From NCBI GenBank assembly GCA_017458805.1, contig JAFTAC010000684.1:1-12392 (forward strand): 12,392 nt of DNA. The letters run 5' to 3'. Within the stretch, counting starts at the first letter, position 1. Each line of letters starts with the position of its first letter. Source of the DNA: Victivallales bacterium (GTDB lineage Bacteria > Verrucomicrobiota > Lentisphaeria > Oligosphaerales > Oligosphaeraceae). The position numbers and the translations under genes are program-made. Of this stretch, positions 1-6,348 are shown in pieces. The notes beneath the pieces are model-generated. The model did not search any database. It had not been told where the DNA came from and worked only from the letters and a program-made list of their open reading frames with translations.

Positions 1-465
1 GAGCATATCGATGCTGCCCTCTGCCACTATCTCCGCAGTGTAGGCTGCCTTGAGTTCCTTTGCAATATAATCAAAGGGGGCAGAGACGGCATCGCCCGCA
101 TACTTGTTGGGCATCGCATCGTCGGCAAAATCACCTGCAATGCCGAACATTGCGCCTGCCATGCTGCGGAAAAACTTGCGCACGGCAGTGGCCTTAACCG
201 TCTCCGTAACATGCACAGCAATACCGAAACGATGCTCAACACTCTCTTTGAAGAGGATGCGCTTTATCCAGCCTGACGGCACAGAGAGTCCTTTCGCAAA
301 GGAAAGCAGCTTCACGGAGCTCTTCGAGGCCACCTGCATACGCGGCCAAATCAGCTCGACGGTGACCATTCGCTTGCACGCTCCACTTCCAAACTCCGAG
401 GCCGACAGCTCTACGCTGTTCAACAGTATCTCAAGTTCCCGTTTTCCGCTCTCCTTCGCTGGCAT
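1..465 (-). CDS. Hypothetical protein, C-terminus cut off by window edge
   Basis: An uninterrupted minus-strand frame runs from an ATG at 465 to the left edge, giving 155 codons with no stop. The start is well supported: AGGAGG lies at 471-476, five bases upstream. The protein begins MPAKESGKRELEILLNS and contains alternating hydrophobic stretches (for example MVTVELIW and HRFGIAVHVTETV), which suggest a beta-rich fold. After these comes a more helical segment with FFRSMAGAMFGIAGDFADDAM. There is no signal peptide or membrane segment in the visible part, so it is probably cytoplasmic. I do not recognise the family. It is the last visible gene of the minus-strand run that includes the isomerase and oxidoreductase genes, but a 109-bp gap with two hairpins precedes it, so it may be expressed separately. 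The absence of stops over 155 codons and the strong ribosome site make it very likely real. Confidence 0.75.
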   Translation of the reverse strand, partial: MPAKESGKRELEILLNSVELSASEFGSGACKRMVTVELIWPRMQVASKSSVKLLSFAKGLSVPSGWIKRILFKESVEHRFGIAVHVTETVKATAVRKFFRSMAGAMFGIAGDFADDAMPNKYAGDAVSAPFDYIAKELKAAYTAEIVAEGSIDML

Positions 466-495
466 TTGAGCCTCCTGTGGTTTTGTTCTGTTTTT

Positions 496-558
496 CTGAC
501 GCCAAGGCCACAGGCCCTGGCAACCTTTTTTGCTGACGCCAGGACCACAGGCCCTGGC
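496..558 (-). repeat. Duplicated 26-bp hairpin element
   Basis: Two copies of a 26-bp sequence lie at 496-521 and 533-558, in direct orientation, 24 of 26 bases identical, separated by an 11-bp spacer. Each copy is an inverted repeat with a 9-bp stem and a 3-base loop. Read as minus-strand RNA, the stems are GCCAGGGCC with GGCCUUGGC and GCCAGGGCC with GGUCCUGGC, each closed fully with one G-U pair. As plus-strand RNA each would carry an A-C mismatch. The element lies between the isomerase gene and the 1-465 gene, both minus strand, so it would be transcribed in the orientation that folds. There is no U-tract after it on the minus strand, so it is more like a REP-type or mRNA-stabilising element than an intrinsic terminator. 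Confidence 0.7.
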
Positions 559-574
559 TACACGCACGCCCTAG

Positions 575-1399
575 CTACGCATTCCACCATTTCTGGAGGT
601 TTGCAACGGTCTCCAGGATGTCGCGTTTCTGCTCGTCGTTCTCCTGGATTTCGCGCTCGATGATGAACTCGCCGTCGAAGCCGATTTCCTTGAGGCGCGG
701 CAACAGACGCGGGAAGTTGACAAAGCCCTTGCCGACCTGCACTTCGCGCCCCAGCTTCATGCCATCCGTCGGCGGCAGACCGTCCTTGACATGCATGTTG
801 CGGACATACTTGCCGAAAACCTCAACGGCGTCCACGGGATTACCCTTGCCGTAGAGAATCAGGTTGGCGGGGTCAAGATTGATGCCCATGTTGCCGCTGG
901 CAATCTCTTCGATGACTCGAAGCAGGACGACTGGTGTCTCCTGCCCCGTTTCAAACCAGAAGCCAAGTCCTAGCGACTTGCAGTATAGCGCAACCTCCGC
1001 AATCGCGTCGCGGACAGGCCCGTACTCGGGGTCCGTCATGTTCTCGGGGATAAAGCCGCAGTGGGTGATGATGGCAGGTGCGCCAATCTTCTTCGCAAAA
1101 TCCGCGCCCTTCTTCAACTCGCCAATGCGTTGCTGGCGATACTGCCGCGGCACGAGCCCCAGCGTGATGGGACCGCCCGTGAAATTCCATTCACGTGGGG
1201 CGCAATAGCCAGCCCAGAAAGCACACACACGCACATCGGTGCGTTTGCTCTGCTCAATCACCTTCTCGGCGTTCTCGTCTGTAAACAGGCTAACATCCCA
1301 TCCCGTCAACTGTGTCTGATGAAGCCCAAGCCCCTGGATTCTGTCAAAAAGACAGTCCAATTTGGCGGGATTCAATGAACTCATTGTACCTATTTTCAT
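575..1399 (-). CDS. Sugar phosphate isomerase/epimerase-like TIM-barrel protein
   Basis: This 274-residue protein looks like the xylose isomerase-like/AP endonuclease 2 TIM-barrel superfamily, whose members isomerise or epimerise sugars and inositol derivatives using a divalent metal. Likely metal ligands sit at the usual strand ends: E150 in FWFETGQETP, D176 in INLDPANLILYGKG, H203 in RNMHVKDG and E248 in EFIIERE. The family-typical GKGFVNFPRLLPRLKEIGFDG segment precedes the last glutamate. No signal peptide is present, so it is cytoplasmic. The ATG at 1399 has GAGG about seven bases upstream. A second ATG five codons in is less well placed. It follows the oxidoreductase gene by 65 bp on the same strand, a pairing common in carbohydrate catabolic loci, so the two may act on one sugar or cyclitol. 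The substrate cannot be told from sequence. It could equally be annotated as a hydroxypyruvate isomerase-like or inosose-type enzyme. Confidence 0.88.
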   Translation of the reverse strand: MKIGTMSSLNPAKLDCLFDRIQGLGLHQTQLTGWDVSLFTDENAEKVIEQSKRTDVRVCAFWAGYCAPREWNFTGGPITLGLVPRQYRQQRIGELKKGADFAKKIGAPAIITHCGFIPENMTDPEYGPVRDAIAEVALYCKSLGLGFWFETGQETPVVLLRVIEEIASGNMGINLDPANLILYGKGNPVDAVEVFGKYVRNMHVKDGLPPTDGMKLGREVQVGKGFVNFPRLLPRLKEIGFDGEFIIEREIQENDEQKRDILETVANLQKWWNA

Positions 1400-1420
1400 T
1401 CTTTTTCCTCAAAATATTAT

Positions 1421-1441
1421 CACCGCGCGAAACGCGCGGTG
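1421..1441. repeat. Perfect CG-rich palindrome between oxidoreductase and isomerase genes
   Basis: Two perfect 9-bp arms, CACCGCGCG and CGCGCGGTG, are separated by AAA. The hairpin lies in the 65-bp gap between two same-strand genes and is not followed by a U-tract on the minus strand (the next bases read ATAATATTTTG). It could be a leaky terminator, an mRNA-stabilising or processing hairpin, or a REP-like element. A related CG-rich palindrome occurs at 4889-4908. Confidence 0.7.
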
Positions 1442-1464
1442 TACAGAACAAAGCTCACCAACCA

Positions 1465-2505
1465 TCAGATCTGGCTGGCCAGGAACTTCTCCACGAGGTG
1501 GACGCTCTTGCGGGCATCCTGGATGCAGGTTTCGGGGGTCTCGCCCGACTTGATACAGTCAATGAAGTGCCTGTTCTCAAAGTAGTAGCCGTAGAACTTA
1601 AAGAACTGGTCGCTTCCAGCGAGTTCGCGTCCATCCAGCAGGATGCTATCTTCCTTGGCGGCCCCTGTGGCGGCCAGAGAGTAGCTAATAGCACCCGTGT
1701 GCGTGAGAATGCGGCTCTTCATGTCAACCTGCGCACCCATGCCCAGGTCAATGAAGGCGCTCACGCCGACACCGTGCATCTGGAACTGGTGGACACGCCC
1801 ACCAACGCGGTAGTTCGCCTTGATGATACCCGTGGCGCCATTGTCGAAGACGCAGATGCCGTTCCAGGCATTATCGACCTCGCTGTCATAGCGGTTCACC
1901 ACCATGGCGGCCTTGACCGCCTCGTCGCCGTCCGAGAGATAGCGCATCAAATCGACGGAGTGGATGGTGTCTGAGACAAAGGACGGGAGCGAACCCTTGT
2001 CGAAAGCGGCATCGCCAAACTTGAAGAAGCAGCCTTCAACCTGTGTTACCTTGTTTGTGGTAGCCTTGACGATTTCCTTGGTCTTGCGCACGACTGGGAT
2101 GAAACGGCGGTTGAATGCGACCATCACGTTCTTGCCTGTCTTGTCGGCCTTGCGCGCAAGTGAATCCGCCTGGTAGGAGGTGATGCCCGGGGGCTTCTCC
2201 AAAAATGCGTGATACCCATGTTCGATGGCGAGGGTGGCCACATGGAACATGCTGCCTGGCTCGACCAGGCAATAAACGGCGTCAATATCCTCGTTGGCGA
2301 ACATATCGCGCATCAGCGTGTAGGTCTTGGGGATGCCCCACTTCTCCGCCTGTTCCTTGGCGCGTTCAGGAATGAGGTCGCAAATGGCGACCAACTGCAC
2401 GTCTTCCATCTCGCTCAAGGAGGGCAGATGCACGCTTCTCGCAATGCCACCAGCGCCGACCACCGCAACTTTTACGGTGCCACCACTTGAAGAACTGCTG
2501 CTCAT
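1465..2505 (-). CDS. Gfo/Idh/MocA-family NAD(P)-dependent oxidoreductase
   Basis: This 346-residue protein belongs to the Gfo/Idh/MocA family, cytoplasmic dehydrogenases that oxidise sugars, inositols or their derivatives with NAD(P). The N-terminal Rossmann fold is clear: VKVAVVGAGGIA at 11-22 with the dinucleotide-binding glycines, and D43 at the end of the second strand, which often favours NAD. The family signature EKPPG at 103-107 places the catalytic lysine at K104. SDTIHSVDLMRYL at 178-190 matches the segment that supplies the active-site aspartate and histidine, with H182 as candidate acid/base. The C-terminal half has the expected alternating beta-sheet pattern. The N-terminus has six consecutive serines before the Rossmann fold, an unusual low-complexity lead. 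The ATG at 2505 has AAGGAGA about seven bases upstream. It lies 65 bp upstream of the TIM-barrel isomerase gene on the same strand, so a two-step sugar or cyclitol conversion is a reasonable guess, substrate unknown. Confidence 0.92.
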   Translation of the reverse strand: MSSSSSSGGTVKVAVVGAGGIARSVHLPSLSEMEDVQLVAICDLIPERAKEQAEKWGIPKTYTLMRDMFANEDIDAVYCLVEPGSMFHVATLAIEHGYHAFLEKPPGITSYQADSLARKADKTGKNVMVAFNRRFIPVVRKTKEIVKATTNKVTQVEGCFFKFGDAAFDKGSLPSFVSDTIHSVDLMRYLSDGDEAVKAAMVVNRYDSEVDNAWNGICVFDNGATGIIKANYRVGGRVHQFQMHGVGVSAFIDLGMGAQVDMKSRILTHTGAISYSLAATGAAKEDSILLDGRELAGSDQFFKFYGYYFENRHFIDCIKSGETPETCIQDARKSVHLVEKFLASQI

Positions 2506-2523
2506 TCGTGTCTCCTTTTGTGT

Positions 2524-2538
2524 TTAATATACTATTAA
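2524..2538. promoter_or_regulatory. AT-rich inverted repeat upstream of oxidoreductase gene
   Basis: TTAATA and TATTAA form a perfect inverted repeat around TAC, 19 to 33 bases upstream of the oxidoreductase start, in the 104-bp gap after the preceding minus-strand gene. On the minus strand it includes TATATT, a possible -10 element, but no convincing -35 lies at proper spacing: TTGAAT is only 13 bases upstream. It could be an operator or promoter core, or simply AT-rich leader sequence. Confidence 0.3.
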
Positions 2539-2609
2539 TCAGGCATTCAAGCCTTCTTATACGAGAAAACAACTTCTGTCTGCCCCCTTCTCTTACCGTT
2601 ATCATCGAA

Positions 2610-3590
2610 TCACTCCGTCACAATAGACAGTCGTTGTTCGAGCTTGGGCGCCACGCCAAGCACGTTCCAGAAGCCCAGCGCATAGAAGATGGTGTCCTTT
2701 CGTTCAGGCAGCGTCACAAGGCGCATGAAAGACACCTTCTTTCCTGGCTGTATGTTTCCGAAATAGAACATCTTGTCGCTTAGGCTGCTTTCCGCTGAGA
2801 AACTGCGCACAATCAAGTTGCCGACAGGTTTCGGTCCATCGTTGGCAACCTCCACCGTAATGGAAATGATATCCCCCGCCTTCGCCTGGGAGGGGGCCGT
2901 GACCTTCACCTTCACGCCATCGGGAGAGGACTGCTTCAGCTGGTGGAAATCCAGCCCAAATGCCTCCAGCAGATCAGGTGTCTCCTCCACGGCGACGCCA
3001 GGCAGCTTTGGCACATCGCGCCGTATCATGTTTCGCGTGATGGTCAGGGACTTCGCCCCCAGGTCATCACACCCCGCCACCACACGTATCTCCTTGACGC
3101 GCAGGTCATCGAACTTGGAGACGAGTTCCTGGCGGCTGTCAAAGTAGTATCCTTTGGCGTCGGTGTTCACGGTCTTGTTGTCAAACGAAATCTTGCGGTT
3201 GACCATCGGGCCAGCATCGACAATCTCCTCGCGTGTGGATTTTTCGCCCTCGAAAACCTTGTCAGGCACAAGGATGTAATCGACGATGGTGCGTTCCGTG
3301 GGGTCCGCCTTGCCTGCATTCTCCCGAACAACCTCCATAAGCATCTCATAGATGCGCACTTCGTGGTGCGTGAGAATGGTCTTGTAGCGAAACGCAAAGC
3401 ACGGGAGGGAGGCGCTGCTATCCACAAGCGTGAACGAAAAATCCTCTTTTTTGTCGGTTTTGCGAATCTCCGTGCGGAGGTATTTGCCTCTTCGGGGCTC
3501 CTTCGTCTGGGCATTGAACTGTGTGCAGAGTGCCATTGCGACCATCAGGAGGGAGAGGATTCGAGCCAGTTTGAACGATACTTTTTCCAT
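2610..3590 (-). CDS. Exported protein with C-terminal CARDB-like beta-sandwich
   Basis: The product is about 326 residues. It starts with a positively charged N-region, a hydrophobic core (ILSLLMVAMALC) and a likely signal peptidase I site near FNA-QT, so it should be exported. The central part (about 40-215) is a mixed, charged region I do not recognise. The last 100 residues read VKVTAPSQAKAGDIISITVEVANDG, then FYFGNIQPGKKVSFMRLVTLPE, which resembles CARDB/immunoglobulin-like sandwich domains found in bacterial surface proteins; this is inference. Two adjacent ATGs exist at 3593 and 3590. GGGGGTG just upstream suits 3590 better by spacing, so that start is given. The gene begins 10 bp after the stop of the next exported protein (3601-4554), so the two form an operon and probably work in the same compartment. 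No enzyme motif is visible. Confidence 0.82.
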   Translation of the reverse strand: MEKVSFKLARILSLLMVAMALCTQFNAQTKEPRRGKYLRTEIRKTDKKEDFSFTLVDSSASLPCFAFRYKTILTHHEVRIYEMLMEVVRENAGKADPTERTIVDYILVPDKVFEGEKSTREEIVDAGPMVNRKISFDNKTVNTDAKGYYFDSRQELVSKFDDLRVKEIRVVAGCDDLGAKSLTITRNMIRRDVPKLPGVAVEETPDLLEAFGLDFHQLKQSSPDGVKVKVTAPSQAKAGDIISITVEVANDGPKPVGNLIVRSFSAESSLSDKMFYFGNIQPGKKVSFMRLVTLPERKDTIFYALGFWNVLGVAPKLEQRLSIVTE

Positions 3591-3600
3591 CATGCACCCC

Positions 3601-4554
3601 CTATTTCACCTGCGCCATGTCGGCAATGATTCTGTCCCAGCGGTTCTGCCAGCCTGTCTTGGCGCCGGTCACCAAATAGTAGCCTAGTGACGGGAACTTC
3701 GCGAACTTAAGTTCACCGAATGTCGGTTGCCTTCCAAGCTTGCAGGCAGGGTCCCATATCCAGTACATCTTCACACCGAAGCGCTCAGACATGCGCACGA
3801 CATCGGGTTCATCGACGCCCCAGGGCTGAATCGACCATATTGCGCAGACAGGCTTGAAGCCTACCTGATTCATCAGCTTCATCTCCGCCATGGTCGGCAA
3901 CTTGTAAAGGGCCTTTTCCCGCTGGCTAAAGTCTCTTGCGTAGAAATAGGCCTCCTCCAATGTCACATTCCCCGCACTGACGGGCTTGCTGCTCACGTAG
4001 AAGGAGTTCTTGCCAGCGGCAATCAATTGGAACTCAACGCCTGTACGGCTAGTGAAAACGCGCGGCGGAGGCACGTTTCTGATTGCGACTTTCACGCGCT
4101 CATGCAACCCTTGCATACGCTTGGCAAGAGCATCCTGCGAAGTCCCCATCGTGCGCAACTGCGTGCGAGCCTCCCCCAGATAGGCGGAGACCTGCGGCAA
4201 AAGTCCACCTGCGGCCATAGACTTGTCAATCATGCCAGCCAGCTCAACCTGACGCCCCGTGGCCTCCTTGACCTCCTCGAAGATATCCTGCACGGCATGA
4301 CGGATGCGGATGAGTTCGGTCAATTGCGCATCGGAATCGGTCATACGCTGGGCGGTATAGAAGGAAGCCTCGATTTGCTGCACTGTCTTGTCCCGCTTCT
4401 CCTTTGCATCCGTCTCATTCAGAAGCATCTCCCTGATTTTCAGAACAGCACTTCGCTTTTCATATTCTTCAATGGCAGGGAAATCCCCACCCTTGTTTTG
4501 GGCTTGGCAGAGGATGCAGCCCAGCATCACAACCAGCAATAACTTCATTTTCAC
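3601..4554 (-). CDS. Exported coiled-coil protein with degenerate FGE/sulfatase-modifying-factor-like domain
   Basis: This 317-residue protein starts with a short signal sequence (MKMKLLLVVMLGCILCQAQ), cleaved either near CQA-QN or, less likely, as a lipoprotein at C13, since MLGC is a poor lipobox. Residues about 25-160 are charged and helical and probably coiled. Residues about 171-300 resemble a compact formylglycine-generating-enzyme-like C-type-lectin fold: TGVEFQLIAAG, then FYVSSKPVSAGNVTLEEAYFYARDFSQRE, and above all YKLPTMAEMKLM (217-228) matching the family's YRLPTEAEWEYA. The ending GYYLVTGAK resembles the usual GFRVVR close. The paired active-site cysteines of true FGE are not visible, so a binding or structural role is more likely than sulfatase maturation. 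GAGAGGTG precedes the first ATG closely; the ATG at codon 3 gives better spacing. It is the first gene of the two-gene exported operon. Confidence 0.8.
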   Translation of the reverse strand: MKMKLLLVVMLGCILCQAQNKGGDFPAIEEYEKRSAVLKIREMLLNETDAKEKRDKTVQQIEASFYTAQRMTDSDAQLTELIRIRHAVQDIFEEVKEATGRQVELAGMIDKSMAAGGLLPQVSAYLGEARTQLRTMGTSQDALAKRMQGLHERVKVAIRNVPPPRVFTSRTGVEFQLIAAGKNSFYVSSKPVSAGNVTLEEAYFYARDFSQREKALYKLPTMAEMKLMNQVGFKPVCAIWSIQPWGVDEPDVVRMSERFGVKMYWIWDPACKLGRQPTFGELKFAKFPSLGYYLVTGAKTGWQNRWDRIIADMAQVK

Positions 4555-4586
4555 CTCTCAAATCGTTTCTTTTGCACTGTTCGCCG

Positions 4587-4614
4587 TTGCAAAATCCACT
4601 TATTGCATTATATT
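4587..4614 (+). promoter_or_regulatory. Candidate sigma-70 promoter of tRNA-Arg
   Basis: TTGCAA at 4587-4592 and TATATT at 4609-4614 are separated by 16 bases, and the -10 box ends 12 bases before the mature tRNA 5' end at 4627. This suits initiation a few bases upstream of the tRNA. The same gap also carries the upstream region of the divergent gene at 3601-4554; TTGCAA is palindromic and a TATAAT occurs on the minus strand at 4612-4607, but I see no properly spaced minus-strand -35. Confidence 0.55.
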
Positions 4615-4626
4615 AGACTGTGTTTA

Positions 4627-4703
4627 GGTCCGGTAGCTCAGCTGGACAGAGCAACTGCCTTCTAAGCCGTAGGTCGGGCGTTCGAGTCGCCCCCGGACCG
4701 CCA
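4627..4703 (+). tRNA. tRNA-Arg (anticodon TCT), CCA encoded
   Basis: A complete cloverleaf can be drawn. The acceptor arms GGTCCGG (4627-4633) and CCGGACC (4693-4699) pair perfectly. The D stem is GCTC/GAGC, and the T arm is GGGCG-TTCGAGT-CGCCC. The discriminator is G and CCA is encoded at 4701-4703. The anticodon loop CTTCTAA places TCT at 4661-4663, decoding AGA (and AGG by wobble) as arginine. The anticodon stem ACTGC/GCCGT has one apparent mismatch, T29 against C41, where a T-A pair is usual for this tRNA. A promoter lies just upstream and a strong intrinsic terminator just downstream, so it is an independent single-tRNA unit, divergent from the exported operon. Confidence 0.97.
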
Positions 4704-4713
4704 CCATTTTCAT

Positions 4714-4743
4714 GCCGCAACTTTTCAGGTTGCGGCTTTTTTT
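4714..4743 (+). terminator. Rho-independent terminator of tRNA-Arg
   Basis: A perfect 8-bp stem, GCCGCAAC with GTTGCGGC, encloses a 7-base loop (TTTTCAG) and is followed directly by seven T residues at 4737-4743. It starts 11 bases after the tRNA CCA end, so it terminates the tRNA transcript. Confidence 0.93.
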
Positions 4744-4746
4744 GTT

Positions 4747-4809
4747 CTCTAGAAACTCTAGATACTCTAGAAGCTCTAGATTTTCTAGAAGTTCTAGATA
4801 CTCTATAAT
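4747..4809 (+). repeat. 9-bp TCTAGA tandem array, copy 1 (seven units)
   Basis: Seven consecutive 9-base units with consensus CTCTAGAAK or CTCTAGATA run over 63 bp; the last unit is degenerate (CTCTATAAT). Each intact unit holds the palindrome TCTAGA, so adjacent units can pair as 6-bp stems with 3-base loops. The array starts four bases after the T-run of the tRNA terminator. The same unit family occurs in inverted orientation at 11402-11464, also with seven units. No gene covers it. Short frames through it encode only repetitive LETLD-like or SRXSR-like peptides and are not credible genes. Confidence 0.92.
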
Positions 4810-4888
4810 CTACCGCCACTATGGCAACTCTGCAAGCCGCTTTATAATTCTTTTTTGTCACTCAAAGGAGAAACATCCTTACAGACTG

Positions 4889-4908
4889 GTGCGCGCGTTA
4901 ACGCGCAC
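4889..4908. repeat. CG-rich palindrome downstream of thrC
   Basis: Arms GTGCGCG (4889-4895) and CGCGCAC (4902-4908) flank a CGTTAA loop, itself part of a GCGTTAACGC palindrome. It lies 55 bp past the thrC stop on the minus strand, with no U-tract, so it could be a 3'-end hairpin for the thrC transcript or a REP-like element. The rest of the 4810-4962 gap holds no gene. Confidence 0.6.
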
Positions 4909-4962
4909 ACACGGCCTCACCAAGGCAAATGTCCGCCGCTTTGGCATGGCAACTGGCAAGCC

Positions 4963-6345
4963 TCACCGAAGCGTGGTGGCAACGTATTCCTTGATGACCC
5001 CCTTGACGGGTTCCAGAAGCACCTTACGTGTCGGCAGAGCCTTGAGGGCCTCCAGAGTGGGGTGGACGGCCAGTCCAGGTTCCAGCGCCTTCTCGATGGT
5101 GGCGGCGAACTTCGCTGGATGAGCGGTGGCGAGGCAAACCGTCGGCACACCTTCGACAGCGTACTGTTCGGCAACGGCAACGCCAACGGCGGTATGGGGG
5201 TCAAGCAGATAGCCAGATTCGCGGTAATAGCGGCGGATGGTCTCCAGCGTCATGGCGGTGTCGCCACGTCCTGCGGCGAAGCCTTCGTCTTTGCCAGGGA
5301 CTATGATACGCTTGTCTTTCGCGAACAAAGCCATGGTCTCCCGCACCTTGGCAGCATCCTGCCCCAGGCGGTAATAGAGATAGCGTTCGAAGTTGCTGGC
5401 AACCTGGATGTCCATGCTCGGGCTCAAGGTAGGCACCACCTTGCCCAGGCTGTATTCGCCCGTGTTGAAGAAGCGGCTCAGGATGTCGTTCTCGTTGGTG
5501 GCAAGGATGAGACGGGAGATGGGAGCTCCCATCCGCTTGGCCATGTAGCCCGCGAAGATATCCCCGAAATTGCCAGTCGGCACGGAAACCTGAATGGAGG
5601 AAGCTCCCGTCGCCTCCGTCACGCGGAACGCACTCCAGAAGTAATAGACGATTTGCGCCAGCACACGCGCCCAGTTGACGGAGTTCACGGCGCCCAGGTG
5701 GTAGTCCCGCTTGAAGGCCATGTCGTTGAAGAGCTCCTTGAGCACGCGTTGGCCGTCGTCGAAGGTGCCCTTGATGGCAATGCAGTGGACATTGGCGTCG
5801 GGAACGCTGGTCATCTGCCGCTCCTGCAAGGGGGAGACTCGCCCTTCGGGGAACATGATGAAGATGTCGATGCCCGCCTTGCCGCGCACGCCATGGATGG
5901 CGGCGCTTCCCGTGTCGCCGCTGGTGGCTCCGATGATGTTCAGCTTGCCTTTCGTGCGCGCCAGCAGATACTCGAACATATTGCCCAGGAACTGGAGCGC
6001 GATGTCCTTGAAGGCCAGCGTCGGTCCATGGAACAACTCGCAGATGAAGAGTTTCCCGACTGCCTTCACGGGCACCACCTCAGGCACGGCGAATGTGCTG
6101 TAGCTTCTCTGCACCAGAGCCTTCAAGTCATCTGCCGGCACGGCATCGCCGATAAAGCCACTCATCACCTCGTAGGCAAGCTCGGGGTAGGAGAGCTTGC
6201 GCCACTCCGAAAGTTTCGAGGTGACATCAGGTATTGCGGCTGGGATGAGGAGACCGCCGTCATCGGCAAGTCCCATCATCACGGCTGCATTGAAATCAAC
6301 GGGGGCAACACCACCACGGGTGCTAACGTATAAAGGTCTATCCAT
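4963..6345 (-). CDS. thrC: Threonine synthase
   Basis: This enzyme converts O-phospho-L-homoserine to L-threonine with pyridoxal phosphate in the cytoplasm, the last step of threonine biosynthesis. The 460-residue product has the long form typical of E. coli/yeast-type ThrC. It begins YVSTRGG, and the PLP-binding lysine is K113 in FHGPTLAFKDIALQF. Other landmarks are GATSGDTGSAA at 139-149, FPEGRVSPLQERQM at 165-178 and the phosphate-binding loop PTGNFGD at 256-262. I chose the ATG at 6345, which puts RPLYVSTRGG at the N-terminus as expected. A GTG four codons earlier (6357) lies inside the upstream heptamer array and is possible. No Shine-Dalgarno sequence precedes either start, so translation may depend on ribosomes arriving from murG. 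Genes for homoserine kinase or dehydrogenase are not in the window. Confidence 0.97.
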   Translation of the reverse strand: MDRPLYVSTRGGVAPVDFNAAVMMGLADDGGLLIPAAIPDVTSKLSEWRKLSYPELAYEVMSGFIGDAVPADDLKALVQRSYSTFAVPEVVPVKAVGKLFICELFHGPTLAFKDIALQFLGNMFEYLLARTKGKLNIIGATSGDTGSAAIHGVRGKAGIDIFIMFPEGRVSPLQERQMTSVPDANVHCIAIKGTFDDGQRVLKELFNDMAFKRDYHLGAVNSVNWARVLAQIVYYFWSAFRVTEATGASSIQVSVPTGNFGDIFAGYMAKRMGAPISRLILATNENDILSRFFNTGEYSLGKVVPTLSPSMDIQVASNFERYLYYRLGQDAAKVRETMALFAKDKRIIVPGKDEGFAAGRGDTAMTLETIRRYYRESGYLLDPHTAVGVAVAEQYAVEGVPTVCLATAHPAKFAATIEKALEPGLAVHPTLEALKALPTRKVLLEPVKGVIKEYVATTLR

Positions 6346-6348
6346 ATC

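Noticed and set aside
500..530. Plus-strand intrinsic terminator (hairpin followed by six T residues)
   Set aside because: The stem has an A-C mismatch on the plus strand, the T-run is offset by four bases, and no plus-strand gene precedes it.
3727..4542. Plus-strand open frame of 271 codons opposite the FGE-like exported protein
   Set aside because: The minus-strand product has a signal peptide and family-like motifs; the plus-strand product has neither.
4590..4630. Minus-strand promoter for the exported operon using TATAAT at 4612-4607
   Set aside because: No -35 element is found at acceptable spacing, and the hexamer overlaps the better-supported tRNA promoter.
4613..4861. Short frames through the 9-bp array encoding SRXSR-like or LETLD-like repeats
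   Set aside because: A 9-bp period yields repetitive tripeptides with few stops by construction. The frames also cross the tRNA and its terminator.
4855..6333. Plus-strand open frame of 492 codons opposite thrC
   Set aside because: The minus strand encodes a complete threonine synthase with all motifs. The antisense frame gives a His/Gly/Ala-rich, low-order sequence typical of the complement of a GC-rich gene.
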